Below are positions 1 to 7,331 of a DNA stretch of 10,000 bases, piece after piece (the first letter of the stretch is position 1; each line of letters opens with the position of its first letter). A program made the translations under genes and the position numbers. The notes under the pieces are model-generated. The model was not told the origin of the DNA, made no database searches, and saw only the letters and a list, made by a program, of their open reading frames with translations. The stretch is from Penaeus vannamei (taxonomy: Eukaryota > Arthropoda > Malacostraca > Decapoda > Penaeidae), in the NCBI RefSeq assembly GCF_042767895.1, contig NC_091549.1, positions 41,132,123-41,142,122 of the forward strand, read 5' to 3'.

Positions 1-192
1 TTCGCGGGTTCGCTTACAATGGTTTATGGAGAGCGCGGCCGCTTTTAAGGCCCCGGGCGTGTGTCTTGCCTGTCGAAGACGAACCATCTGGGCTTCCGGG
101 CGCGCGATCCGGTTTTCCATCTCCCCGGTGAGCTGTCTGGCCTCAGCGATTTTTTCCTTCTTTTGGGGAGACTCTCCTCCCGCTTGGATAAA
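1..192 (-). other. Unassigned open frame running off the left edge, coiled-coil-like
   Basis: On the minus strand one frame is open from just after a stop codon (complement of 193-195) to the window edge, 64 codons without a stop. It has no clear start codon of its own. The middle, around EKIAEARQLTGEMENRIA, is rich in charged residues with hydrophobic I, M, I, M, L spaced at roughly heptad intervals, compatible with a short coiled coil. A second minus-strand frame (complement of 45-320) overlaps it in another phase and is also Lys/Arg/Glu-rich upstream. The change of phase could mean a frameshifted remnant or simply chance in GC-richer DNA. I do not recognise the family. It may be the edge of an exon, a decayed element, or nothing. 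The left part is outside the window, so no product is proposed. Confidence 0.2.
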
Positions 193-290
193 TCATCTAA
201 CCTCGTAAATAGACTCCCTGGGTTATCCGGCTTCTCAGATAAACCGCCCGCTCCCTGGGATATGCTATCTGGCTTTCTTGGATGGATTAT
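179..290. repeat. Degenerate 37-bp tandem repeat, about three units
   Basis: Units begin near 179 (CCCGCTTGGATAAATC), 216 (CCCTGGGTTATCCGGCTTCT) and 253 (CCCTGGGATATGCTATCTGG), giving 37-bp spacing twice. Similarity is clear at the CCCTGGG start of units two and three and weak elsewhere; the third unit is longer. Because 37 is not a multiple of three, the repeat would shift frame in any overlapping protein, which argues against it being a protein repeat. Confidence is limited by the divergence. Confidence 0.35.
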
Positions 291-330
291 CTCCGGCGGC
301 GAATGAGGCGCCGTGAGCAAGAACGGCCCT

Positions 331-1071
331 ATTGAGACAAGCCAGAATTAGATCAATCACCTTTCCTGCTTTATTGAACCTCCGCGTCCGCACCTTGTCT
401 CAGATCCAATATTGCAGTCACTTCCGGCGAAAAAGATATATCAGATCGAGAAATAATCCCAGCACGGGAAGCAAAGGAGGGACGAAAACAAAGAAGAGAA
501 TCAAATATCATGCAATAACAGAGTTGACTTCGAATTCCCCGAATCGAAAGTGGAGAGTTGCCAGTTCACTTATATCGCACTGCGTTACGTGTCATGCATA
601 TTTACTTAGATAAAATAATTGTTCTTCAGATTTTGTTTTGGTGGTTATTTCTGCAAGGAAGGGAGAGATATGAAGTGACTGATTTTATTTTCCAGGGAGC
701 GAGTTGGACTTCAAGGATGGATCGTTCTTGTCAACATGTTTATCGCTTGCAGATGGATTTTCTCGCTAAAACTGCAATGCCCTTTTCTGCTCACTTGTAC
801 ACGCCTACATATATATGTACATACAATCTATTAACTAGTATAAAAGTATCATATAAACGTAATATGTGTAGAAAAGTGTATACAATTAGTCCAAGCAATA
901 ATAAACGTTAAAAAATCCAACAGCAAACGTACAAAAACTAGAATTAGAACGGCGATAACTACCGCTGCTAAAAATAGCTCACATACTCGCCCGCATAAAA
1001 GCTACACTTTCAGCAAACCAACAAAGCAAACCCGGGGGGATCGCAAGCACACGGAGCAAAGTTACTGCGTG
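331..1071. other. AT-rich stretch with no recognisable gene
   Basis: About 740 bases hold no exon-like or RNA-like sequence I can support. Open frames at 332-613 and 558-911 have unremarkable composition and match nothing I recognise. The part from about 785 to 1000 is particularly AT-rich, with short TATA/TACA runs such as ACATATATATGTACATACA. A plausible splice-acceptor string (pyrimidines then TCCAG) ends at 695, but no partner exon signal follows. Confidence 0.5.
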
Positions 1072-1328
1072 AGGGAAGGGGAGAATGAGGGGAGAAAGCA
1101 AAGAAAGGAGGGTGGGGAGAATAAAAAGGAAGGGAGGAAGACGGGGAAGAGGGGGGAAAGGTAGAAAGAAGGAGGGAAACAAGGGGCAAGGGGGCGGATA
1201 GGTAGAGTGAAGGAGGGGCAGAAGAGTGGGAAGAAAGGAAGGGGAGAAGAGGAGAACGGAAGAAATGAGAAGGGAAAGGGGAGGAAAAGAAAGAGAGAGG
1301 AGAAATGAAGGCGGAGAAGAAAAGTCTG
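1072..1328. repeat. Polypurine block (GGGAAG/GGAAAG-rich)
   Basis: The plus strand is almost entirely A and G for about 255 bases, with irregular GGGAAG, GGAGGG and AAGAAAGG words and only scattered pyrimidines. The complementary strand therefore encodes long Ser/Pro/Leu/Phe open frames, which are by-products of composition. There are several G3-G6 runs around 1143-1195, but not four within short loops of one another, so a strict G-quadruplex motif is not met. Mirror-like purine tracts can form triplex structures; that is general knowledge of such tracts, not something shown here. Confidence 0.85.
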
Positions 1329-1489
1329 CACGTGGGAGGATCAATGAGTAAGCAACCCGGGCGAGGGCAAGACGGCAGGTGAGGGAAAGATTAACCCAAG
1401 ACGCCCAACACCTGGTGACGAGACCTGTGCAGCTAAGGGCAATTCTCTCATTTCCAATATTTTCATCGGCATTTTCCGTTTTCTCCCGC

Positions 1490-1536
1490 GCCTGTTCTGA
1501 TCCGAATTCAGTCATGAGATTAGAATCGGAACAGGC
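1490..1536. repeat. Imperfect hairpin, 19-position stem with 9-nt loop
   Basis: The arms are 1490-1508 and 1518-1536 around the loop CAGTCATGA (1509-1517). Eight outer pairs (GCCTGTTC with GAACAGGC) are perfect. Across all 19 positions there are 15 Watson-Crick pairs, 2 potential G-U pairs and 2 mismatches. The hairpin sits in non-repetitive sequence just right of the polypurine block. It is shorter than a typical animal pre-microRNA, so no RNA function is claimed. Confidence 0.6.
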
Positions 1537-1669
1537 ATTGGTGATTTAACATAAGAGCTTCCCTAACGCATAATCTGGGTAATGCTTGTAGGTCATTGCT
1601 TGCATATGTGATTGGAAAAGCATTCTTGCAGTTAGCCTTTATCAGACAAATTTACTTTACTCACATAAC

Positions 1670-1677
1670 TATAAATA
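1670..1677 (+). promoter_or_regulatory. TATA-box-like string
   Basis: TATAAATA lies about 100 bases upstream of the CRE/E2F-like pair. In ordinary promoters a CRE usually lies upstream of the TATA box rather than downstream, so if this is a plus-strand core promoter the arrangement is unusual. AT-rich DNA produces such strings by chance, and no transcript is visible. Confidence 0.12.
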
Positions 1678-1772
1678 AATTACTTCTTGCGAGGTAGATG
1701 TGCAGATTTTATGAACATGAAAACAAAAACATTACGCATTTTGACAGTCTTTTGTTTCACCGCTACACCCGA

Positions 1773-1788
1773 TGACGTCAGGCGGGAA
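1773..1788. promoter_or_regulatory. Perfect CRE followed by an E2F-like site
   Basis: TGACGTCA (1773-1780), the full palindromic cAMP-response element bound by CREB/ATF bZIP factors, is followed directly by GGCGGGAA (1781-1788), which fits the E2F/DP consensus TTTSSCGC read on the minus strand. The juxtaposition is seen in the sequence; that it functions is inference. Neither orientation leads to a visible coding exon in the window. Confidence 0.3.
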
Positions 1789-2016
1789 CTTTTCTCTCCT
1801 TATCCTTTTCAGAACTCATTTCTTTGTCGACGTCCCAGTCTCTTCGTGGGACAAAAAGACAAAACTAACCCCAGACGCCGAAACAAATCACAAAAGGGAG
1901 AAGGAGAAGACATTAAATAAAGACGAACCCAGTCTTATAGAATATTGAACCTGGAAATAGCCGGCGTGGTCAGGCAGACGCAGGAGATTTCGCTTTGAGC
2001 ACGCACTGACTAGCCT

Positions 2017-2067
2017 CCTTTTTTTTTCTTTTCTTTTTTCTTTCCTTTTTTTTTGGGGGGGGGAGGG
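2017..2067. repeat. T-rich tract ending in nine Gs
   Basis: A run of T interrupted by single or double C ends in eight or more uninterrupted T, then switches abruptly to GGGGGGGGG (2055-2063), then A and GGG. Homopolymers of this length are prone to sequencing and assembly error, so the exact counts should be treated with caution. Confidence 0.85.
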
Positions 2068-2352
2068 TAAAACTGCACTGAGGTCGATGTTCTAAATATA
2101 AAAAAGGGTCCGAATGATAGATGACGGATGGGATCGGGAGTTGATAAATGATACACGAATAACCCACATGCAAAGTTCGTTCTTTTGCCAGAAACTTCGA
2201 TAGTAAATGGGGTAATCAGATGGGTGTTTTGAATCCTTCAGAAGTTCAGTGGCAGTGTAAACTAGTTGGAAAGTCATCGGAAAACTATAAAAAAGCATGA
2301 AGGGAGAAAAAGAGAATTATTCAGGGATCATATCCATCTTGGAAAAGGTATA
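2068..2352. other. Short non-repetitive spacer
   Basis: About 285 bases between two pyrimidine tracts. No coding, RNA or repeat signal was recognised. The open frame at 2092-2298 on the minus strand has no recognisable domain. Confidence 0.4.
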
Positions 2353-2575
2353 TTTCTCTCTCTCTCTCTCTCTCTTTCACTCTTTCTCTCTGTCTCTCCC
2401 CCCCTTCCTCCCTTCCACCCCCTCCCTCTCCCTCCCTTCCACCCCATCCCTCTCCCTCCTTTCTTCCCTCCCTCCCTCCTTCCTTCCTTGCTTCCCTCCC
2501 TCCTTCCTTTTCCCTCCCTCTTCCACCCTTCCTCCCCATTTTTCCTTCCTCCTTCACCCTTTCTCCGACTGTTTC
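2353..2575. repeat. Pyrimidine-rich block: (TC)n then CCCT/CCTT repeats
   Basis: The block starts as (TC)n at about 2355-2375 and grades into CCCTCCCTTCC-type words. It contains an exact-length 24-bp tandem duplication: 2407-2430 and 2431-2454, both starting CCTCCCTTCCACCCC or nearly so and differing by one base. Long Ser/Leu/Pro frames on the plus strand and Gly/Arg/Glu frames on the minus strand across this block are composition artefacts. Confidence 0.9.
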
Positions 2576-2664
2576 GACATTCTTTCCTCACTTCACCCAA
2601 ATTCATCTCAGTGGCTCAGCCTCCGTGAAAATGACAGGATACCTATCCAGCTCGCATTTCCCCA

Positions 2665-2697
2665 TCATTTCCTCCTCATTTCCTCCTCATTTCCCTC
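2665..2697. repeat. Three tandem copies of an 11-bp unit
   Basis: TCATTTCCTCC occurs at 2665-2675 and 2676-2686, followed by the near copy TCATTTCCCTC at 2687-2697. It is a recent-looking local slippage product at the edge of the pyrimidine block. Confidence 0.85.
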
Positions 2698-2863
2698 TCT
2701 CCCTGTAATATATAGAGCATAAATGACCCGCCGGATGATGGATGCTCCGAATCTCGAAGAAAGGGAGAGAGAATCCTTGAGAGAAGGAGACAGGTTGAAG
2801 ATTGGAGGAAATGCGGTCTTAGGATTTCCAGGATTTCGAAGAGTAGTGTAGGATCTGGTGGGA

Positions 2864-3870
2864 GGATTTCTAAGTGCGGGGTAGGATTGTGGGGTGCGTG
2901 GAAGTGTGAGGCGGTAGTGGAGAGTGTGGCTTTATAAGGAAGAGGTTGGTTTATGAGCGTGAGGGTGGAAGTGTGAAGTGGTAGTGTGGTGTGCGGTGGG
3001 TGGATTTGTAAGTACGAGGTGGATGGGGATTTATAAGTGTAGATTTGGAAATGTGAATGGGTGGTTGGATTGTAAGTACAAGGCGAATGATGGATTTACA
3101 AGTGTGGGGGTGGAAGTGTGGAGCGGAAGGAGGGAGGGAGCGAAGGAGGGAGGGAGGCTTATATAAACAAAGTGGATAGTGGAACTGTAAGCATAAGGGT
3201 GGCGGTGTGAGGTGGTAGTGGCGAGCGTGATGGAGAAGAGAAAAGAACGGAAGGGAGAAGGAGGGGGAGAAAGGAGGAGAAAGAAGGGAGTAAAAGTGTT
3301 GGAGTTCTTAGTGGTATCCTAAGTGTGAAGTGATGAGGGAAATCATATAAGTAGGAGGTGGTTGTCGAGTGGTTGGATGAAGTGGTTGGTTGTATTATAA
3401 GCGTGAGATGGTGGATCAAGTGTGGATTAAATGGATAGATGTGTCAGGTAGTTAATTGTATGATCTTTAAGTGCAAAGTGGATAGTGATTGATGGCTGAA
3501 TGAATTATACGTGTGAGGAGAGTGAAAACATGAAAGCAATTGGTGGAATTATAAGTGCGAGGATGCTGGTAAATTCATAGGCATAAAAGGATTAGTTGAA
3601 TTATAAGTGCAAAGTGACTAGGGGAGTGGAATGACTGGTAGATGTTTAACTGCGTGGTTGATGGAGCTATTATAAGTATTGGGGATGGAGGAATCATAAA
3701 TGTACACTATTTGATGGAGGAAAAAGTGTGGTGGTATGATTGTAAGTATGAGCTGGGTCAAAAAATATATATATATAACTGTGCAATATTTGGTGGAATC
3801 CGTGTGCGGTGAATTCATGCATAGGCTTGAAAATTAAATTATTAGTGCAAGGCTAAATTATAAATGTTCG
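2864..3870. repeat. Decaying minisatellite built on a TAAGTGYGAGG core
   Basis: At the left end units start GGATTT/GGCTTT/GGATT at 2864, 2928, 3002 and 3067, spaced 64, 74 and 65 bases. Each carries a TAAG-type core followed by GGTGGAAGTGTG-like sequence. To the right the core alone recurs with more irregular spacing, for example TAAGCATAAGG at 3188, TAAGTGTGAAG at 3320, TAAGCGTGAG at 3398, TAAGTGCAAAG at 3468 and 3604, TAAGTGCGAGG at 3552, TAAGTATTGGG at 3673 and TAAGTATGAGC at 3733. I count roughly 18 copies. Purine-rich inserts at 3120-3156 and 3230-3295 interrupt it. Several cores read GTAAGT, the 5' splice-site consensus, but there are no matching exons. It is best read as an old tandem array degraded by substitution and indels. 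Confidence 0.7.
3762..3778. repeat. Short A-run and (AT)n
   Basis: A6 followed by about six AT dinucleotides lies inside the right part of the minisatellite. Confidence 0.7.
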
Positions 3871-4125
3871 GTGACTGGCAGAGAACGCGCACACGAAGAA
3901 GGATGAAACAGACAAGAGGGAGAGATAGATCCCATAACATATCGAGAAGTCGCTCGGATGAAAAGAGTGAGAGAGGAAACTTTGAAACGCAGAGTTCGGA
4001 TCTTGCGGAAAGTTTTAAGTGATAACATACTGTACAGGTGGGTTGTAAAAATGGGTTTGAGAACTGATACTAGACGAGCGACTTTGAAGGAAGGACTTTG
4101 GCTGTCATGATACACGTGCATGTAC

Positions 4126-4197
4126 GTACACACACACAGACACACACACACACACACATACACACACACGCACGCACGCACGCACGCACACACACAT
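4126..4197. repeat. (AC)n microsatellite with embedded (CACG)5
   Basis: An AC tract with single-base interruptions contains five consecutive CACG tetramers at 4167-4186, then returns to CA. The minus-strand frames with Cys/Val runs across this tract are artefacts. Confidence 0.95.
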
Positions 4198-4221
4198 GCT
4201 GAGGCAGAGAAAGAGAATGAA

Positions 4222-4247
4222 ATAGACATAATGAATAGATATAATGA
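4222..4247. repeat. 13-bp tandem duplication
   Basis: ATAGACATAATGA (4222-4234) is followed by ATAGATATAATGA (4235-4247), with one difference. It lies between the AC and GA parts of the compound microsatellite. Confidence 0.85.
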
Positions 4248-4250
4248 ATA

Positions 4251-4470
4251 GGGAAGGGGAGAGAGAGAGAGAGAGAAAGACAGAGAGGGAGAGAGAGAGA
4301 AAGAGAGAGACAGACAGACAGAAAAGCAGACAGGCAGACAGACAGACAAACTGACAGACTGATCACAGATAGACAGACAAAGACAGAGACAAACACATAG
4401 ACAAAGACACACACACACACACACAAACAGACAGACAGGCAGACAGCGGCAAAGACAAAGAGAGATAAGA
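4251..4470. repeat. Compound (GA)n / (GACA)n / (AC)n microsatellite
   Basis: GA runs (about 4260-4310) grade into CAGA/GACA tetramers (4310-4390 and 4427-4446), with an internal (AC)9 at about 4407-4424. Mutational neighbours of one another (GA to GACA to AC) alternate, as expected from slippage plus point mutation. A 226-codon minus-strand frame across this and the AC tract is a repeat artefact. Confidence 0.95.
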
Positions 4471-4571
4471 TCCTCTAAGATGTTTTTTTTACGGGTGGGA
4501 AACCTCGTAAGATTCCAGCTCCATATACTTGATGTCACTGGACGGGGCGTCGGGTGCGCTCTGGCTGGACA

Positions 4572-5175
4572 GTACAGCTGATACCCCTAAAACCCCGTTG
4601 TACTTGCCTCACAACATGCAATTTCATGATTTCTACCTTGCAGAGATAGAAAAAATATATCTATCAAAAGAGAAGGAAAAAAAGAATAAGCAATATAGAT
4701 ATATAACCAACATATCTGTGAGATAGTATTAAAAAAGACTCATGTTTTCCTCATTGCAGAGAAGTACCCCTAAAACCCTATTGTATTTGTATTCCAACAT
4801 ACAATTTCGTGATTTCGTCCTTGCAGAGATAGAAAAAAAATAATATATCAAAAGAGAAAGAAAAAAAGAATAACTAATATATGCTTTATATTATTCAAGG
4901 TTTTTCATAGCAGAGAAATATCCTTGAAATTACGATGAATTTGTATTTCAACATGTAATTTCATGATTTCTGCCTTGCATAGATAGAAAAAAAATAAAGA
5001 AAAAAGTATAACCAACATATGATTGAGATTGCATTTAAAAAGTTCAAGATAATACTCATCATATCCTCAGTGCAGAGAACGAAAAAAAGAAATATGAAAA
5101 GAGAAAGAAAAAACAACAATATACATGAGATTGTATTTTAGAAAAAAGGTTGAGATAATAATCCCATCTGCATTA
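4572..5175. repeat. Tandem array of 3.5 diverged ~154-184-bp units
   Basis: Units start at about 4572, then at GCAGAG in 4756, 4910 and 5072. Lengths are about 184, 154 and 162, plus a truncated fourth. Each full unit carries, in order: TACCCCTAAAACCC-like sequence (diverged in unit three), CAACATRYAATTT, TCRTGATTTC, CCTTGCAGAGATAG (GCATAG in unit three), an A-rich block with AAAGAGAAGG/AAAGAGAAAG in two of them, then an ACYAATAT/ACCAACATAT segment. Unit four (5072-5175) lacks the ACCCC-to-CTTGCAGAG part, consistent with an internal deletion, and ends near TTGAGATAATAATCCC. No open frame of note crosses it. It is either a local satellite or a duplicated fragment of a dispersed element; I cannot tell without a search. 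Confidence 0.8.
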
Positions 5176-5437
5176 TATTCGTGTATTTAGGTCTTTCTCA
5201 TCATTATGCAAATCTTCTCTCAACAACAAGTCGGCCAAGCGTTCTTTCCAGCTCGAGGAAGGTCACTTAACTCTAAGCATATCTTAAAAGGGGTCGAAGA
5301 GAGGCACTTAGCCAGCTTAAGTGGCTGATTTTCTTGAGATCTGGAGTAAAGGCGGAGACAGTTGAGAAATGGAAAAGGAATAAAAGCAGAGAGAGAAAGG
5401 AGAAATATCTGAATGATGTTTTGCACTGCCTAGAATC
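5176..5437. other. Single-copy-looking spacer with an octamer motif
   Basis: No gene is recognised. It contains ATGCAAAT at 5206-5213, the exact POU/Oct octamer, and a small hairpin with CACTTA (5315-5320) pairing with TAAGTG (5328-5333). Both are short enough to be chance. Confidence 0.3.
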
Positions 5438-5465
5438 TTTTTTTTTTTTTTTTTTTTTTTTTTTT
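5438..5465. repeat. T28 homopolymer
   Basis: Twenty-eight uninterrupted T. It could be the poly(A) tail of a minus-strand retroposon or a slippage product. I found no convincing target-site duplication and no recognisable element body to its right, so the first option is not supported. Exact length is uncertain for any sequencing platform. Confidence 0.9.
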
Positions 5466-5505
5466 GTAAAGGCCTGTTACGAATTCATAGCGGGAAGTAT
5501 GAAAG

Positions 5506-5870
5506 ATGTGAAAACAAAAATGTGCGTAAAATGTGTATGTAAAAAAATACAAAGACGTGTATATACATAAATATAAAAAATGCATGTAAAAAGTGCATTG
5601 AAAAGTGTATGTAAAGATTTATGTAAACGATATATGTAAAACAATAAAAGTATACTTGTAAAAACAAATATATGTGCTAATGATTGCATTGAAAATGAAT
5701 GTGCAAAACGTGTCTATAAAGTGTGTTTACAAAACAGTGTGCAAAAACAAGAAAACGGATAGAAAAAAGTCCTTGCAACCGTCTAAAAAAAGGTGTAACC
5801 GAACATTTTTACGTGAAAGAGAAAACCAAAGTGTCAAAAAATGTGCAAAAAGAGAAAAAAAAAGAAACAA
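5506..5870. repeat. A-rich degenerate GTGTATGTAAAA repeat
   Basis: Words of the form GTGYATGTAAAA recur, for example GTGCGTAAAATGTGTATGTAA (5522-5541), GCATGTAAAAAGTGCATTG (5582-5600), GTGTATGTAAAG (5605-5616), TATATGTAAAACA (5631-5643) and GTGCAAAA (5701, 5740 and 5842 regions). Spacing is 12-20 bases and copies are poorly conserved. The frame at 5674-5997 over this part is Lys/Asn-rich by composition. Confidence 0.55.
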
Positions 5871-7106
5871 AACCCCTGTAAGCTGTATTTTGAAACAATA
5901 TCCGTTTGTGGACGTACGTCGAGAATCCGTTTGGACTGCGTGGGACTTCCTTTTCCATTTTGGAATTGAAATGCGTTGGAAAACTCTAATATCCTGAAGG
6001 CTCGTAGCTGTTTCTCATAATCAGTGCCTTTGAAACCGAATATTCAATTAGCGTACGAGGAAATGGAACTAACTTCAGCCACATAGAAATGGACATTGAA
6101 TCGCTTGGCAGATAACTAACTCACGGAATCAGATCGGTGACTGGCTAACCGTGGCGCGCGGAAGTGAGTGTTGTTTCGGAAAACATGGCTTCCACACGAA
6201 AGTTTACTCGCCACTCTTGCTTCGCTGGATAATCTGAATGTGTGTGTGTACTGCGAAGTGGTAAGGAAATAAGATAAAAAAAAGTTCTGAAATAATCATG
6301 AATACAAAAAAAGTTTGAATAATTTACAGATAAATAAGTAAATAAATGGTTACATCGTGTCTACTGCTGAAGGGTAACGATGAAAGGAAAACAAAGGACA
6401 AACAAAGGAGTTCCAGCCAATGCATACAAACAAATAAACAAAACAACCGCCTCAAGCAACACAAACAGCCATTTGCACAGCCGTCACGTCAGCGCAGTCC
6501 AACATAACTCCAACATCAGACAAAAAACACGACCACCATCACGTCACAGCGGCTCGGACGTGACTGGTGACCGGCCGTGGCAGCCTCCTCCTCGCCTCCG
6601 GAAAATATAGCGGGGTCACCTTAATCCTGAAACTGGCCCTGGCGATAAAGAGTGCCATAAAGGGAGGCTAAACGTTACGCGGATGTCGTTACGAGACACG
6701 CACAGGGAGAGATGGGGATTGTAGTCTTTCGTGTTTAGAAAAACAGAGAAATAAAAATGTAGGACTACGAACGGATTTCTATAACCTGCGCGAAGAGGTT
6801 GTTGTACGAGCTGCGTTTGTTCATACGATTCCAACTTACTGTCTCTCAATGAATCTTTGTTTGACTATGCTTCTCGTTATTAATTTATCTGTGTTTATCT
6901 TCCACATGCGGAGGAGAAATTGATTTTCCGCCCGGGGGGCAAAGCTCTGGACTCTGACTGTTAATTGGATGGTGTGTTTCGTAACCAATTTACGGCTGGG
7001 TCTAATTTCCTGCGTCGCGTCGTAAACTGGGTTGGATGAAGCAAGATATGAAAGATTAGTCATGTCTTCTGTGGTGACGGTGCACTCAGGGCTGTAAAAC
7101 TAGACA
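5871..7106. other. Single-copy-looking region, no gene identified
   Basis: About 1.2 kb of mixed-composition sequence. Open frames at 6380-6610 (plus), 6616-6849 and 6836-7063 (minus) are 75-77 codons with no motif I recognise. They overlap each other and show no splice-site framing that would make them convincing exons. A CRE-like cluster is noted separately. 6290-6350 is locally A-rich. Confidence 0.4.
6484..6563. promoter_or_regulatory. Cluster of CRE-like ACGTCA half-sites with a small inverted repeat
   Basis: TCACGTCA at 6484-6491 differs from the consensus CRE by one base. TCACGTC at 6539-6545 and GACGTGA at 6557-6563 form a perfect 7-bp inverted repeat with an 11-base spacer, each carrying a bZIP-type core. 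Downstream to about 6600 the sequence is GC-richer. A bound regulatory element is possible; no transcript start or exon is visible. Confidence 0.25.
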
Positions 7107-7215
7107 CGGGGTGTATTTCCTGGCGCTCTCCTTCCCGCCTTCTCTCCCTTTCCATTTGTTTTGTTTTTCTCTTTTCTTTATTCTTTTTGCCTTGCCCTCT
7201 TTCATTCATCGCTCC
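7107..7215. other. Pyrimidine-rich stretch
   Basis: T/C-rich, irregular sequence leading into the TA/AC microsatellite. It is not a clear tandem repeat. Confidence 0.5.
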
Positions 7216-7249
7216 AAGTTCAGTAAAAAAAAAATTGAATAATAAAAAT

Positions 7250-7291
7250 ACATGTTATATATACATATATACATACACATTCACACACATA

Positions 7292-7331
<40 letters not shown>
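7250..7331. repeat. TA/TACA and (AC)n microsatellite, flanked by (TA)n
   Basis: TATACATATATACATACA (about 7257-7277) leads to an uninterrupted AC run at about 7292-7318, followed by (TA)n to 7331. Open frames across it on both strands are artefacts of the repeat. Confidence 0.95.

Larger units (their letters stand above)
1537..2016. other. Single-copy-looking spacer, no gene identified
   Basis: No exon or RNA gene is supportable here. The frame at 1687-1920 gives a 77-residue peptide without recognisable motifs. The region does contain a CRE/E2F-like motif pair and an isolated TATAAATA string, listed separately, so a regulatory role is possible but unproven. Confidence 0.4.

Noticed and set aside
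1143..1195. G-quadruplex in the polypurine block
   Set aside because: G-runs are present, but four runs of three or more Gs within loops of seven bases or less are not found.
979..1515. 178-codon minus-strand frame rich in Pro, Leu, Ser and Phe
   Set aside because: It is the complement of the polypurine block; hydrophobic runs come from composition, not membrane segments.
2266..2722. Plus-strand Ser/Leu/Pro frames of 120-141 codons and minus-strand Gly/Arg/Glu frames
   Set aside because: They are artefacts of the pyrimidine block at 2353-2575.
2864..3870. CRISPR-like array
   Set aside because: Copies are degenerate, spacing is irregular, and the sequence between cores is itself repetitive, unlike unique spacers; the genome style is eukaryotic.
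3858..4538. 226-codon minus-strand frame with Cys-Val and Ser-Leu runs
   Set aside because: It follows the AC/GA/GACA microsatellite, and the non-repetitive ends show no recognisable domain.
5438..5465. Poly(A) tail of a minus-strand SINE or LINE
   Set aside because: No matching target-site duplication and no recognisable element body were found beside the T28 run.
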